Positions 1-12,492 are shown, counted from the stretch's first letter. The stretch: 36,978 nucleotides of DNA from Actinomycetota bacterium (GCA_947449035.1 CANFQC010000025.1:1-36978), one strand, 5' to 3'. The notes: generated from the letters alone by a model not told the origin. Numbers and translations: made by a program.

Positions 1-153
1 CCGCCGTTGCCGCCGGCGCCGCCGTTGCCCTGTCCGACGGCGTTTCCGCCGTTTCCGCCGCTGCCTGCGGAAGTTCCCAGGGTGCTTCCGCTTCCGCCGT
101 TGCCGCCGGCGCCGCCGTTGCCCTGTCCGACGGCGTTTCCGCCGTTTCCGCCG
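1..153. repeat. Perfect 60-bp direct repeat, period 93 bp, inside the PGRS-like gene
   Basis: Positions 1-60 and 94-153 are identical base for base. A third, degenerate copy lies at about 370-429. The 93-bp period is 31 codons, so the reading frame is kept. This is a coding repeat that probably grew by slippage or unequal crossover. It is not a CRISPR array, because the spacing sequence is also Gly-rich coding sequence. Confidence 0.85.
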
Positions 154-599
154 TTCCCGCCGGGCGCGCCACTGCCGCCTGCTCCGCCGTTCCCGCCGAC
201 CGCGCCATTTCCGGACACGGAGCCGCCGTTGCCTCCCGCACCGCCGTCACCCGCCCATCCACTGGTGCCGGCGTTCCCGCCGTTGCCGCCGGCGCCGCCA
301 TTCCCGCTCAGGTCAGCATTGCCACCTTTTCCGCCGTTGCCTGCGTAAATTCCCGATGTGCCGCCGCTTCCGCCGTTGCCGCCGGCGCCACCAATGCCCT
401 GTCCGACAGCGTTTCCACCGTTGCCGCCGGCGCCGCCGGCGCCCCCGGCAAACTGGGCAGCCCCGCCAGAACCGCCGGCGCCGCCGTTGGCAGCGTGTGC
501 GGTTCCGCTGGCAAGAAACACCCCAAAGCCGACTCCAGCGATCGCCAGAGCAAGTCTGCGAAGACGAGCATTCCTGACACGTGAATGGCTGCTAAGCAT
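1..599 (-). CDS. Exported glycine-rich PGRS-like protein, N-terminal part (runs off left edge)
   Basis: The minus-strand frame starts at ATG 599 and stays open to the window edge, so only about 199 residues are visible. Residues 1-36 form a Sec signal peptide: an Arg-rich start, a hydrophobic stretch (LALAIAGVGFGVFLAS) and an A-H-A cleavage site. After it the protein is almost wholly GGNGG/GGAGG-type repeats, as in mycobacterial PGRS domains, but there is no PE domain. The signal peptide closely resembles that of the glycine-rich gene at 2085, so the two are paralogues. A TAGCAT hexamer lies at -12 to -7 from the ATG with no Shine-Dalgarno, suggesting a leaderless mRNA. The function is unknown; a cell-surface or extracellular structural role is an inference. 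The Pro-rich and Arg-rich readings in other frames are shadows of the repeat. Confidence 0.85.
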   Translation of the reverse strand, partial: MLSSHSRVRNARLRRLALAIAGVGFGVFLASGTAHAANGGAGGSGGAAQFAGGAGGAGGNGGNAVGQGIGGAGGNGGSGGTSGIYAGNGGKGGNADLSGNGGAGGNGGNAGTSGWAGDGGAGGNGGSVSGNGAVGGNGGAGGSGAPGGNGGNGGNAVGQGNGGAGGNGGSGSTLGTSAGSGGNGGNAVGQGNGGAGGNG

Positions 600-605
600 G
601 TACGG

Positions 606-611
606 ATGCTA
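606..611 (-). promoter_or_regulatory. -10 hexamer TAGCAT for a leaderless transcript of the PGRS-like gene
   Basis: On the minus strand TAGCAT occupies -12 to -7 relative to the A of the ATG at 599. Transcription would then start at or next to the start codon. No clear -35 was found. Confidence 0.5.
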
Positions 612-862
612 AAGGAAGCGCTTGCACCGTGGCACGATTTGGCGCGTAATTCAGGATCGGCCGAGTCGCAGACTGAACTGCTCAGGCAAAGTCACGGTGA
701 CGTACCGCTGCCAAGTGCGAGTGGTGTGTGGTCTGTGCGTCGGCGCGTTGCTGCTGACCTCATGCTCACCCGGGGCATCATCCGGTGCTCTTAGCTGCGG
801 ATGGGATCGTCGAACCGGTGACAGGTCTGGTGCCGTAGCCTGCATCCGCAGAAGGGTGGGTC

Positions 863-2035
863 ATGAGCATGGATCCGTTGGCCGACATCGTCGCCGGACA
901 GTATGAGCAATGGGTTTACCCCGAGCCGATTCGCGACCTGCCAGGCTGGCTAGTCAACAACTGGCAATGGTTCGACCCCAGTCATGCTCACTGCAGCCTC
1001 TGGCCGGAATCACCAAATCGCGTCGACCTTCGCATCCTCGTTGCCGGGTGCGGGACGAACCAAGCGGCGGTCATCGCCTACACGAACCCGGGGGCCAGCG
1101 TTACCGGAATCGACGTGAGTGAAGCGTCGTTGGATCACCATCGCTTCCTGAAGACGGCCTACAGTCTGGACAATCTAAACCTGCGTCGACTTCCGATCGA
1201 GGAGGTGAAGGAACTCGGAGATAACTTCGACCTGATTATCTCGACGGGGGTCCTCCACCACCTTGCTGATCCTGATGCGGGGCTTGCAGCCCTGGCAGAC
1301 GTGCTGGCGCCAGATGGCGTTATTGCGCTCATGCTGTACGCCACCACAGGTCGTCTTGGAGTCGAACTCATGGAGGCCGCATTCCGCGACGCGGGACTGG
1401 GCCAAACACCTGACGACATCGCACTTGTCCGTGACGCGCTTGATGTCCTCCCCGATAGGCATCCGCTGCGCGCCTACCTGGCATTCGCTCCTGATTTGAA
1501 CTTCGATGCGGGACTGGTCGATACCTTCCTCCATGGCAGACAACGTAGTTACACAACCAGTGAATGCTTGAAATTCGTGCAGACCGCCGGCCTACAGTTC
1601 GGTGATTGGTTCTTCCATGCACCATACGAGCCGTCCACCGGAGGCGATAACAACTTCCTGGCCCGAGTGGGTGAACTGCCGGACGCGCAGCGCTGGGCGG
1701 TGATGGAACGAATTAATACGAACAATGCGTGTCACTTCTTCACTGCTCGCCGTGATGGACGAGTCGCACCTGCGCGTCGCCGCCCCTGGGAAACCATGAG
1801 CGCACGAGACATTGTTCCGGTTTGGCGTTACCGCTGCTCTCTTCGTGGCAGTGCACTTGAGCGGCCCGGATGGCAGACGACGGCACATGAAGATCTGCAG
1901 CAGATTGCGTCCCTCATTGATAACCAGCGGTCTGTGGCAGAGATATTCGAGCTCAGTGGTCTCTCTTCCACTGAGTCGCTTCTGGATTGGCTCTGGCACG
2001 CGGACTTCGTCACATTTACTTACGCGGATAAGTAG
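863..2035 (+). CDS. Class I SAM-dependent methyltransferase with a C-terminal extension
   Basis: The gene encodes 390 residues starting at ATG 863, preceded by a GAAGGGTGGG ribosome-binding stretch. The Rossmann methyltransferase core is clear: the SAM-binding loop [10 protein letters not shown] near residues 58-67, the acidic strand end GIDVSEASL, and [14 protein letters not shown] as motif IV. This core is typical of methyltransferases from mixed, poorly characterised families. The last 100 or so residues are not part of the core and look like a small winged-helix or PqqD-like domain ([17 protein letters not shown]). The substrate cannot be told. The gene lies between two PGRS-like secreted protein genes, which suggests but does not show that it modifies the cell envelope. 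The 263 bp upstream (600-862) hold only the divergent start region. Confidence 0.8.
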   Translation: MSMDPLADIVAGQYEQWVYPEPIRDLPGWLVNNWQWFDPSHAHCSLWPESPNRVDLRILVAGCGTNQAAVIAYTNPGASVTGIDVSEASLDHHRFLKTAYSLDNLNLRRLPIEEVKELGDNFDLIISTGVLHHLADPDAGLAALADVLAPDGVIALMLYATTGRLGVELMEAAFRDAGLGQTPDDIALVRDALDVLPDRHPLRAYLAFAPDLNFDAGLVDTFLHGRQRSYTTSECLKFVQTAGLQFGDWFFHAPYEPSTGGDNNFLARVGELPDAQRWAVMERINTNNACHFFTARRDGRVAPARRRPWETMSARDIVPVWRYRCSLRGSALERPGWQTTAHEDLQQIASLIDNQRSVAEIFELSGLSSTESLLDWLWHADFVTFTYADK

Positions 2036-2072
2036 GGCGAGAGTTTGTCCCCCACATGGTGTCGAGCGGCCC

Positions 2073-2078
2073 TATCCT
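2073..2078 (+). promoter_or_regulatory. -10 hexamer TATCCT for a leaderless PGRS-like transcript
   Basis: TATCCT sits at -12 to -7 from ATG 2085 and no Shine-Dalgarno precedes the start. The gene would be transcribed independently of the methyltransferase that ends at 2035. Confidence 0.55.
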
Positions 2079-2084
2079 TTGCGA

Positions 2085-3971
2085 ATGACCGCGCACTACA
2101 GACGATTGAGACAGGCCAAAATCAGCCGCTATGCGCTCACGCTTAGTGGAGTTGGTGTTGGGCTGATCTTTCTCGCCTCTCCCGCGCATGCCTCCAACGG
2201 CGGCAATGGCGGAAATGGTGGTTCCGCCTCGTACCAAGGCGGTATTGCTGGCAACGGCGGTGACGGTGGTTCAGCGAGCGCACACGGCAACGGCGGTAAT
2301 GGCGGCGACGGCGGCAGCGGCGGAATTGGCGCAGCCGGAACCTCACTCAGCCTCGACGGCGGGAATGCGACGGGCGGCGGCAACGGCGGTAAGGGCGGCA
2401 CTGGTGGAGCCGTTTCTGGAAATGGCGGTAACGGCGGCAACGGCGGCACGGGCGGAATTGGTGGATCGGGCGCGGCAGGCTACGCGGGCAGCGCAGGTGT
2501 AGACGGTGCCAACAGCGGCGACAACGGGGGCGCGGGCGGCACGGGAGCCGAAGGCGGCAAGGGTGGAGTCGGCGGTACAGGCGGTAATGGCGGCACGGGC
2601 GGAGTAGCACTGGGATCTGGCCAGTCCGGTCAGAACGGCAATGCTGGTAGCGGTGGCGCTGGTGGAGTGGGCGGCAACGGTGGCGCTGGCGGCAGCGGTG
2701 GCGCAGGGGCAGCCGGCGATATCTCCACCCCCGATGGGGGGATCGGCGGCACTGGCGGAACCGGCGGTGTCGGTGGCGCAGGTGGTGCGGGCGGATCGGC
2801 AGGTGTGTACGCCAAGGGAGGTAACGCAGGCAGCACAGGTGTCGGCGGCAACGGTGGCGCTGGCGGCAGCTCCGGCACTGGCGGTAAAGGCGGTGACGGT
2901 GCCGCAGGCGTAAGCACCCGAGTCGATGGCGGTAACGGCGGTAAAGGCGGCGACGCCGGTACTCCCGGCGCAGGCGGAGTCGGCGGAAGTGGAAGCATCA
3001 ATGGGGCAACGGGCGTAAACGGGCCACTGCCGACGTCTGGTGGCAATGGTGGCAAAGGTGGAGCCGGATACACAGCGAAGGCCGTGGGAGCGAGCGGCGG
3101 TAACGGCGGCAAAGGTGGAGCCGGTGGTCAGTTCGGAAACGGCGGCACCGGCGGTGCTGGGGGAAACGCCGCTGCAGGAGACGGCACTACTAGCGCGGGC
3201 GCCGGCGGTAATGGCGGCATTGGTGGCGCCGGTGGTGTTGCAGCCGGAAATGGCGGTGCTGGCGGAGCCGGGGGTAGCGGAGGTAGCGGAGGTACCGGAG
3301 GAAACGGTGGAATCGGGGTCGCAGGCGGCGCAGCAACCAGCGCCGGCGCCGGCGGCAGCGGCGGCGCCGGCGGCTCCTCCCTCTCTGCCGGTGGTAACGG
3401 CGGCGCCGGTGGTCCTGGCGGCAACGGCGGTGACGGCGGTAACGGCGGTAACGGCGGTAACGGTGCCGACAACCTGAGCGGTAATGGCGGCGACGGCACT
3501 GATTCTGGTTCGGGCTCCGATGGTGGTCCTGGCGGCACCGGCGGCACCGGCGGCAGCGGCGGTAACGGCGGAACGAACGCAATCAATGGTTCTGGCGGCA
3601 GCGGCGGCAACGCGGGCTCCGGCGGTAAAGGCGGTAACGCCGGCAACGGAGGATCAGGGACTTTGAGCGGGGGAAACGTGTCGGGCGGCAACGGCGGTAA
3701 CGGTGGTAACGCCGGCTCGGGTGGAAAGGCCGGCGCTGGCGGCTTAGCAGGAACAGGCGGTACGGGAGGAATTGCCGGAGCCGCAGGCAATGGCGGTAAC
3801 GCCGGCGCAGCAGGCAATGGCGGCAATGGCGGAAGTGCAGTCTCCGATCAGGATGCGACCGGTGGCAATGGCGGCAACGGCGGGGTCAATGGTGGAACCG
3901 GTGGCATTGGCGGTCCCGCCACGGCAACCAACGGCACGGCAACCAACGGCACCCCCGGCACCCCCGGTTAG
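2085..3971 (+). CDS. Exported glycine-rich PGRS-like protein, complete
   Basis: The gene encodes 628 residues. The frame is open further upstream, to 1812, but that part overlaps the methyltransferase. ATG 2085 was chosen because it gives a proper signal peptide: Arg/Lys-rich start, hydrophobic [15 protein letters not shown], and the cleavage site P-A-H-A before SNGG. Residues from about 38 to the end are dense GGNGG, GGTGG and GGAGG units broken by short spacers. The last residues are rich in Thr, Asn and Pro (TNGTPGTPG) with no LPXTG sorting motif and no membrane anchor. This resembles the PGRS repeat of mycobacterial PE_PGRS proteins but lacks PE. It is a paralogue of the gene at 1-599. 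The role is unknown. The Pro-rich frames on the opposite strand are artefacts of the GGC/GGT repeat. Confidence 0.88.
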   Translation: MTAHYRRLRQAKISRYALTLSGVGVGLIFLASPAHASNGGNGGNGGSASYQGGIAGNGGDGGSASAHGNGGNGGDGGSGGIGAAGTSLSLDGGNATGGGNGGKGGTGGAVSGNGGNGGNGGTGGIGGSGAAGYAGSAGVDGANSGDNGGAGGTGAEGGKGGVGGTGGNGGTGGVALGSGQSGQNGNAGSGGAGGVGGNGGAGGSGGAGAAGDISTPDGGIGGTGGTGGVGGAGGAGGSAGVYAKGGNAGSTGVGGNGGAGGSSGTGGKGGDGAAGVSTRVDGGNGGKGGDAGTPGAGGVGGSGSINGATGVNGPLPTSGGNGGKGGAGYTAKAVGASGGNGGKGGAGGQFGNGGTGGAGGNAAAGDGTTSAGAGGNGGIGGAGGVAAGNGGAGGAGGSGGSGGTGGNGGIGVAGGAATSAGAGGSGGAGGSSLSAGGNGGAGGPGGNGGDGGNGGNGGNGADNLSGNGGDGTDSGSGSDGGPGGTGGTGGSGGNGGTNAINGSGGSGGNAGSGGKGGNAGNGGSGTLSGGNVSGGNGGNGGNAGSGGKAGAGGLAGTGGTGGIAGAAGNGGNAGAAGNGGNGGSAVSDQDATGGNGGNGGVNGGTGGIGGPATATNGTATNGTPGTPG

Positions 3972-4001
3972 TCAGCGAGGAACAGTCGGCATTTTGTTCA
4001 C

Positions 4002-4631
4002 TTACGCGCTCACGAACTCGATGACAGTCCACACGCACAGTCCCGCAAGCACCACGCCTGACACCAGACGAATGCGCCACAGTGGAATGCGGGTCTGAAG
4101 CCAGCGTCCGACGATCACGGCGATTGCCGCAACGGTGATCACCGCACCCCACGAGCCGAGGAATACCGAGAGTGGCGACCCGGTGCGAGCTGCCAGGCCT
4201 GCGGTGAACAGCTGTGAAAGATCGCCCCACTCAGCGGCGAAGATCACGATGAAGCTGGTGATGAAAGCGCGCTTCGGCGAATTCGACTCTTGTTGACGCA
4301 CCTTCTCGAGGACTTCGTCCTCCTCTTCGCGCTCGGTGGCGAGTTCGCTTGCCCGTGAGGAAAGTCCGCCCTTGATCAGGAGCACCGCTCCGACTCCGAA
4401 GAGCAGGGCCGTGATGGCCATGACCGGGCGTTGCGGCAGCAGGGCGAGCACTCCACCGACCGTGACGGCGATGATCATCTGCACGCCGAAGGCTGCAGAG
4501 ACGCCGAGCCACACCGGTAAGTGCTTGTAGCGGGTGGCGAGGACGAGGGTGGCGATCAGGGTCTTGTCGGGGAGCTCGGCGGGGAAGATGAGGATGAAGG
4601 TGCCGAGGATGATCGCGATGTCCAGGCTCAT
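4002..4631 (-). CDS. UPF0016/Gdt1 (TMEM165) family cation exporter
   Basis: A 209-residue integral membrane protein with about six transmembrane segments in two halves. Each half carries the family signature: E-L-P-D-K-T at residues 19-24 and E-W-G-D-L-S in the second half. A charged loop (ATEREEEDEVLEK) separates the halves. Bacterial Gdt1-family members studied so far export Mn2+ or exchange Ca2+/Mn2+ for protons; the ion used here is an inference. The start at 4631 (MSLDIAI) was chosen over an in-frame ATG at 4652, because a TAGTCT hexamer lies 11-16 nt upstream of 4631, giving a very short leader. It converges on the PGRS-like gene and diverges from the DUF3027 gene. Confidence 0.85.
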   Translation of the reverse strand: MSLDIAIILGTFILIFPAELPDKTLIATLVLATRYKHLPVWLGVSAAFGVQMIIAVTVGGVLALLPQRPVMAITALLFGVGAVLLIKGGLSSRASELATEREEEDEVLEKVRQQESNSPKRAFITSFIVIFAAEWGDLSQLFTAGLAARTGSPLSVFLGSWGAVITVAAIAVIVGRWLQTRIPLWRIRLVSGVVLAGLCVWTVIEFVSA

Positions 4632-4690
4632 AACGTGTTCGAGACTACCCACTGGAGCATGCTCAGTCCGTGCTGGGAGAGAATGGTTCC

Positions 4691-5632
4691 GTGGATACCG
4701 CCCCCTTCGTGACCGACGGCCTGCTGACGGCTGCCGTCGACCTGGCTCGTGACGCCGCCAATGTCGAAGCAGGCGGCGACTGGGTGGGCGATCACCTCGA
4801 AGTCGCCATGGAGGACGATCGCCTGGCTACCCATCTCTTCGCTTGCACGAACCCCGCTTATCGCGGCTGGCGCTGGGCTGTCACTGTCACCCGTGCTGAT
4901 GGCTTTGACGATGTGACTATCACTGACGCGGTTCTGCTGCCCGGCCCTGATTCACTTGTCGCCCCGGCCTGGGTGCCGTGGGCAGAACGCGTACGCCCAG
5001 GTGATCTTGGTCCTGGCGATGTACTGCCGACCCCGGCGAACGACATGCGTCTTGTTCCCGGCTTCACTGACGAAGATTCCCTCGAAGGTCTGTCCTCGCT
5101 TGCACCGCTCTCGCCGGGTATGTGGGAGCTCGGCCTCGGTCGTGCCCGCGTGCTGTCAGTTCTCGGCCGCGACGAGGCGACTGAGCGTTGGGATGAAGGT
5201 GACTTCGGTGCCGAATCACCGATGGCGAAGGCCGCCGGACAGCCCTGCGGAACCTGCGGTTTCCTGATGATTCTTGGCGGCGCACTCGGTCAGGCCTTTG
5301 GCGTATGCGCGAATGCCTTTGCTCCTGCCGACGGCCGAGTAGTGGCACTGAACTACGGATGCGGTGCACATTCCGAGGTCGAAGGTGGCGAGATCGAGAA
5401 CATCGCAGTTGCCGTCACTGATGAGGAAGCCTGGGACAACGTCGATCTCAGTGAGGTCGAGGATCTTCCGGAGCCTGTCGCCGCGGATGAGACTGCGGTT
5501 GATGCAGATGCAGAGGCGGTCGCAGACGAGATTCAGGCGGAAGAGAACGCTTCAGATGACGTCATCGTGGACGCCTTCATCGCCGCAGAAATCTCTGCTG
5601 CCGATGATCTCGACGAAGCTGACGAGGCGTAA
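4691..5632 (+). CDS. DUF3027 family protein
   Basis: An actinobacteria-specific family of unknown function (Rv0883c type), normally encoded close to serC, as here. GTG 4691 was chosen as start because GGGAGAG lies about 9 nt upstream; GTG 4670 in the same frame is possible. The product has 313 residues. It is soluble and acidic, with the conserved blocks RGWRWAVTVTRA, DLGPGDVLPT, and a Cys-rich segment CGTCGFLMILGG...C...YGCGAHSEVE that could bind a metal (inference). The last 80 residues are very acidic and Ala-rich and are probably disordered. It ends 10 bp before the convergent DUF2530 gene. Confidence 0.85.
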   Translation: MDTAPFVTDGLLTAAVDLARDAANVEAGGDWVGDHLEVAMEDDRLATHLFACTNPAYRGWRWAVTVTRADGFDDVTITDAVLLPGPDSLVAPAWVPWAERVRPGDLGPGDVLPTPANDMRLVPGFTDEDSLEGLSSLAPLSPGMWELGLGRARVLSVLGRDEATERWDEGDFGAESPMAKAAGQPCGTCGFLMILGGALGQAFGVCANAFAPADGRVVALNYGCGAHSEVEGGEIENIAVAVTDEEAWDNVDLSEVEDLPEPVAADETAVDADAEAVADEIQAEENASDDVIVDAFIAAEISAADDLDEADEA

Positions 5633-5642
5633 TACCTCGGAA

Positions 5643-5882
5643 CTAGCGGGCCGCGCCACCTTCTCGGCGGCGGCGGTACAGCACGTAGGCAATTCCGCCG
5701 AGGCCGCTGATCACTCCGACAGCGCACGCGCCGAACCACCAGGTGGTGCCGGCCGCCGCCAAGGAATCTCGGAAGAAGAGCAGCACGAGTGCCGCGATGA
5801 CCCAGGCCGCAGTGCCGATGACGATGGGCGTGAGCGCATCGCCATTCGTGAGCGATGAGGTGATCGATCCGCTGCGGGCCAT
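5643..5882 (-). CDS. DUF2530 small membrane protein
   Basis: A 79-residue protein with two transmembrane helices (IVIGTAAWVIAALVLLFF and WWFGACAVGVISGLGGIAYVLY) and a basic tail RRRREGGAAR. This is the layout of DUF2530 (Rv0882 type), a family found beside DUF3027 genes in actinobacteria. A GTG at 5918 would extend it by 12 residues. ATG 5882 is preferred because TACCGT lies at exactly -12 to -7, giving a leaderless transcript. The function is unknown. Confidence 0.78.
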   Translation of the reverse strand: MARSGSITSSLTNGDALTPIVIGTAAWVIAALVLLFFRDSLAAAGTTWWFGACAVGVISGLGGIAYVLYRRRREGGAAR

Positions 5883-5888
5883 GCGCCT

Positions 5889-5894
5889 ACGGTA
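5889..5894 (-). promoter_or_regulatory. -10 hexamer TACCGT, leaderless DUF2530 transcript
   Basis: It occupies -12 to -7 from ATG 5882 on the minus strand. It is half of a divergent promoter pair with the hexamer at 5930-5935. Confidence 0.5.
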
Positions 5895-5929
5895 CCCAGG
5901 CGGCGACCCGGGAGTCACGCGTGATCCCT

Positions 5930-5935
5930 TAGGCT
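5930..5935 (+). promoter_or_regulatory. -10 hexamer TAGGCT, leaderless start of the 28-residue ORF
   Basis: TAGGCT occupies -12 to -7 from ATG 5942. The same hexamer at the same distance precedes the VWA gene at 21660 on the other strand. Confidence 0.55.
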
Positions 5936-5941
5936 GCCGAC

Positions 5942-6028
5942 ATGAGTCCGCGCGCGCGTCGAATCGTCACCCTCGCCGTACTCGTTGCCGTCGTGGCGGC
6001 TGTCGCGATCTCCGCGCTGGTCCGCTGA
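5942..6028 (+). CDS. 28-residue single-pass membrane peptide
   Basis: The ORF runs from ATG 5942 to TGA 6026-6028. The peptide has a basic head (MSPRARR) followed by one hydrophobic helix (IVTLAVLVAVVAAVAISAL) and ends VR. A TAGGCT -10 hexamer at the leaderless distance supports expression. Its stop overlaps the only possible start codon of the next gene (CTGA), so it may act as a leader whose translation feeds the downstream gene. I recognise no family. It is short enough that chance is possible; the promoter position and the overlap are the arguments for it. Confidence 0.5.
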   Translation: MSPRARRIVTLAVLVAVVAAVAISALVR

Positions 6029-6869
6029 AGCGCTTCCTCACCCTCGCAGCTCTCCTGATCGGGAGTGCTGCCGCCGTCATGTCAGCTGCTCCCGCGGCGG
6101 TTGCGTCAGATGCGAGCTTGGTCTGTCGATTCTCAGATAAGCGTTTCACCGAGATCAGCGGGTTGGCTTCCTCGATTCGACACCCCGGCGTGCTGTATCT
6201 GCACAACGACTCCGGCGATGGGCCCTTTATTTACGCCGTTGATGCGAAGACCTGCGCAACCCTGGCGACCTTAACGATCCGCGGGGCCAGCATGCGTGAT
6301 GCCGAGGCGATCGCCACCGGGCGCGATGAGCAGGGCCGCGCAGTGATCTGGTTCGCCGATATCGGTGACAACCTCGATTCCTGGCCGTTCGTCAAAATCT
6401 ATGAGATCCGTGAGCCGAAGCGCCTCGCGAACACAACAGTTGATGCGACTGCGTTTCGATTTACCTATGGCGACATTCCGCACAATGCCGAGGCGCTGCT
6501 GGCGAATCCGGCAAAGCCGCAATTGTGGGTCGTGACGAAGCAATTGGCACATGGCTCGCTGTACCGACTACCCGAGCCACTTCGCTCCGGCGTGGTGAAC
6601 ATTGCGAGCAAGATCAGGCGCGAGGGTGGTCTGGTGACTGATGGTGCAGTCTCGCCAGACGGACTGCGCTACGTGCTTCGCGACTATGACGATGCGTATG
6701 TATATGCAGGTCTACCGCCTGGAAGAAAAATCGCGACTATTCCGCTGCCGTTTCAGCTTCAAGGTGAGGCCATCACTTGGGCACCCGACGGTCGTTCGTT
6801 GCTGATCGCAAGTGAGCGAGACAAGAGGCTGCTACGCGTTACCTTGCCGATGAGCGCAATGGCAGTGCG

Positions 6870-6873
<4 letters not shown>
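6025..6873 (+). CDS. Secreted protein, probable beta-propeller fold, CTG start
   Basis: About 282 residues. The sequence from CTG 6025 forms a complete Sec signal peptide (KRFLTLAALLIGSAAAVMSAAPAAVA, cleaved near AVA-SD). No ATG, GTG or TTG lies in frame immediately upstream, and the next ATG (6079) falls inside the signal peptide. CTG, overlapping the stop of the 28-residue ORF, is therefore the best start. The mature part has repeated strand-rich units (GVLYLHNDSGDGPFIYAVD, AVIWFADIGDN, AEALLANPAKPQLWVVTKQ, GEAITWAPDGRSLLIASE), suggesting a beta-propeller such as those of phytase-like esterases. No catalytic residues could be assigned. The gene ends by overlapping the convergent MFS gene by 4 bp. 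Confidence 0.7.
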
Positions 6874-10377
<3,504 letters not shown>

Positions 10378-10503
10378 GGGGTCTCCTCACGTGGAATGCC
10401 GCCATTCTTCCGTCCCAGCTCCTTTCGTGCCCCATGGGGGCGAGATAAGTGATGAGGCTCTCGTCGGAGCGCACCCAAGGGCGCTGAGTGATGGAATGGG
10501 GTC

Positions 10504-11202
10504 ATGAGCCTGTGGACCCCGCCCCCGGAGGACGCCCCTCGTCGGTTGGCCGATCTGCGGGTGACCTATGACCTGGGCACCTTGGCCCCGGAGGATCTCC
10601 CGGCCTGCCCCCTCGATGCCTTTCACGGGTGGTTCGTCGAGACGGAGGCGGCCGGGCTGCCCGAACCGAACGCCATGGTCGTCTCGACTGCGACCGCTGC
10701 GGGGGCGCCGAGTTCGCGCACCGTACTGCTCAAGGACGCTGACACCCGTGGCTTCGTCTTCTACACGAACCTGGAATCCCGCAAGAGTCGCGAACTCACC
10801 GAGAATCCGCATGTCTCGCTCGTGTTCCCATGGTTCGCGATCCATCGGCAGGTCACCGTGGTCGGCACGGCCGAACTCATCGGTCGCGATGAAGTTGAGA
10901 CGTATTACCGATCGCGCCCGCGTGGATCGCAGCTCGGAGCCTGGGCGAGTGCCCAGTCGACCGTGATCGACGGGCGCGAGCAATTGGAGGCTCGATACGC
11001 CGAGCTTGTCGAGCAGTACGGCGACGATGTCGAGATTCCGGTACCGCCTTTTTGGGGTGGCTGGCTGATTCGCCCATCAGCTATCGAGTTCTGGCAGGGG
11101 CGTCCCTCGCGACTTCACGATCGTCTTCGATTCAGGGCGGCTAGTGCGCAAGCAGATCTCTCGCATGCTGATAGTTGGGTGCTCGAGCGCCTCTCCCCGT
11201 GA
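10504..11202 (+). CDS. pdxH: Pyridoxamine 5'-phosphate oxidase
   Basis: An FMN enzyme that oxidises pyridoxamine or pyridoxine phosphate to pyridoxal phosphate, the cofactor needed by the neighbouring SerC. It has 232 residues. The FMN- and substrate-binding stretches are recognisable: NAMVVSTATAAGAPSSRTVLLK, FVFYTNLESRKSRELTENP, RQVTVVGTAE, the SRPRGSQLGAWAS block, and the C-terminal EFWQGRPSRLHDRLRF and R-L-S-P. The start at ATG 10504 gives a normal N-terminus; neither a strong Shine-Dalgarno nor a clean leaderless hexamer was found. Confidence 0.93.
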   Translation: MSLWTPPPEDAPRRLADLRVTYDLGTLAPEDLPACPLDAFHGWFVETEAAGLPEPNAMVVSTATAAGAPSSRTVLLKDADTRGFVFYTNLESRKSRELTENPHVSLVFPWFAIHRQVTVVGTAELIGRDEVETYYRSRPRGSQLGAWASAQSTVIDGREQLEARYAELVEQYGDDVEIPVPPFWGGWLIRPSAIEFWQGRPSRLHDRLRFRAASAQADLSHADSWVLERLSP

Positions 11203-11223
11203 GTGCGTGAAGCCATCCAGGAA

Positions 11224-11229
11224 TAGGTT
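11224..11229 (+). promoter_or_regulatory. -10 hexamer TAGGTT, leaderless MFS exporter transcript
   Basis: It lies at -12 to -7 from the GTG at 11236. No Shine-Dalgarno is present. Confidence 0.5.
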
Positions 11230-11235
11230 TCGTGC

Positions 11236-12492
11236 GTGGCACTCTTCGCTGATCTGACCCCGCTTCGGGTCAGCGCGCCGTATCGGCGATTGTGGGCATC
11301 GCTGGGCATTAGCAATATCGGTCAGCAGATGACCTCGGTTGCTGTTGGTTTCCAGGTCTGGGATCTCACCCACTCAAGTTTCATGGTGGGTCTTGTCGGA
11401 CTGTTCCAACTTGTGCCCCTGATTGGGTTCGGTCTTTATGGCGGCACTTTGTCGGATGCCTTCGATCGACGCATTGTCGGAGTGGTGACTGCAGTCGGCA
11501 TGTGGACCTGCTCCGCGCTGTTCCTCGCGCAGTCGCTGCTCGGCATCGATTCCGTTGGCGTTCTTTACCTGATCATTGCGATGGCGTCGATGTTCTTCGC
11601 TGTCGGAAATCCCGCGAGGCAGGCGATCATCCCGCGCATCGTGCCGCGTGAATTGCTTCCTTCCGCGAATGCCTTGAGCATGCTTACCTGGAACTTCGGA
11701 TTCACCATCGGTCCACTCCTCGGCGGCGCACTCGTCGCCATCACCGGCACCGTCACTTCGGCGTACGTCATCGATGTCGTTGCCTACCTCGTTCTCATCT
11801 GGGCGATGTGGATGCTGCCAAGCCTGCCGCCGATCGTCATCGATGGTGATGAGCGACCACGTGCGGGCTGGTCTGCCGTGCGCGAAGGGTTCGTATTCCT
11901 GAAGGGCAAGAAGAACCTTCAGATGACCTTCTACGAAGACATCATCGCGATGGTCTTCGGCATGCCACGTGCGCTCTTTCCGGCGATTGCCGCACAGTGG
12001 TACGGCGGATCCCTCCGGGAAGTGGCAACGGTTCTCGGCATTCTCTCGGCAGGACCTGCTGTCGGCGCACTGTTATCTGGCGTGCTCTCCGGTTGGCTGC
12101 ACTCCATCCGTTTCCAGGGCCGAGCAATCGTGCTCGCGATCGTGGTGTGGGGCACAGCCATAGCGGCATTCGGCATGGTGCGCTGGCTGCCACTTGCCTT
12201 CCTGCTTCTCGCGATCGCCGGTGCCGCTGACAACGTCTCGGCTGTCTTCCGTTCCACAATCTTGCAGACCGCGACCCCTGATGAGTACCGCGGCCGACTC
12301 CAGGGCGTATTCACGGTGGTGGTCGCCGGCGGCCCAAGACTTGGCGATGTCGAGGCGGGCACAGTCGCAGCACTTGCGGGCGAGACAGTCTCGGTGATCT
12401 CAGGTGGAGTTGCGTGCGTGCTACTCGCCGTGGGTCTCGCACGTGCAGTGCCGTCGTTCGTGAAGTACGACGCGCACAATCCTGTGGCGTAG
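11236..12492 (+). CDS. MFS exporter, EntS-like (MFS_3) family
   Basis: 418 residues, starting at GTG 11236. About 12 transmembrane helices are visible, with the N-terminal segment SAPYRRLWASLGISNIGQQMTSVAVGFQVWDLT and the loop GTLSDAFDRRIV typical of this branch of drug and siderophore exporters. FRSTILQTATPDEYRGRLQGVFTVVVAGGPRLGD is also characteristic of the family. The substrate is unknown. It is a single-gene unit between pdxH and the toxin-antitoxin pair, with its own probable leaderless promoter. Confidence 0.85.
   Translation: MALFADLTPLRVSAPYRRLWASLGISNIGQQMTSVAVGFQVWDLTHSSFMVGLVGLFQLVPLIGFGLYGGTLSDAFDRRIVGVVTAVGMWTCSALFLAQSLLGIDSVGVLYLIIAMASMFFAVGNPARQAIIPRIVPRELLPSANALSMLTWNFGFTIGPLLGGALVAITGTVTSAYVIDVVAYLVLIWAMWMLPSLPPIVIDGDERPRAGWSAVREGFVFLKGKKNLQMTFYEDIIAMVFGMPRALFPAIAAQWYGGSLREVATVLGILSAGPAVGALLSGVLSGWLHSIRFQGRAIVLAIVVWGTAIAAFGMVRWLPLAFLLLAIAGAADNVSAVFRSTILQTATPDEYRGRLQGVFTVVVAGGPRLGDVEAGTVAALAGETVSVISGGVACVLLAVGLARAVPSFVKYDAHNPVA

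Noticed and set aside
1-153. Regular direct repeats as a possible CRISPR array
   Set aside because: The spacing sequence is itself Gly-rich coding sequence in the same frame, and there are no cas genes.
1-600. Pro-rich plus-strand frame (7-348) and Pro/Arg-rich frames elsewhere in this stretch
   Set aside because: They are complements of GGC/GGN glycine codons. Only the minus-strand frame from 599 has a signal peptide and a promoter.
1812-2084. In-frame extension of the second PGRS-like protein to 1812
   Set aside because: It overlaps the methyltransferase C-terminus and would bury the signal peptide; ATG 2085 has a -10 at the leaderless distance.
2129-3826. Long Pro-rich minus-strand frames opposite the second PGRS-like gene
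   Set aside because: Same artefact: Gly codons read backwards give Pro and Ala. No start signals or domain.
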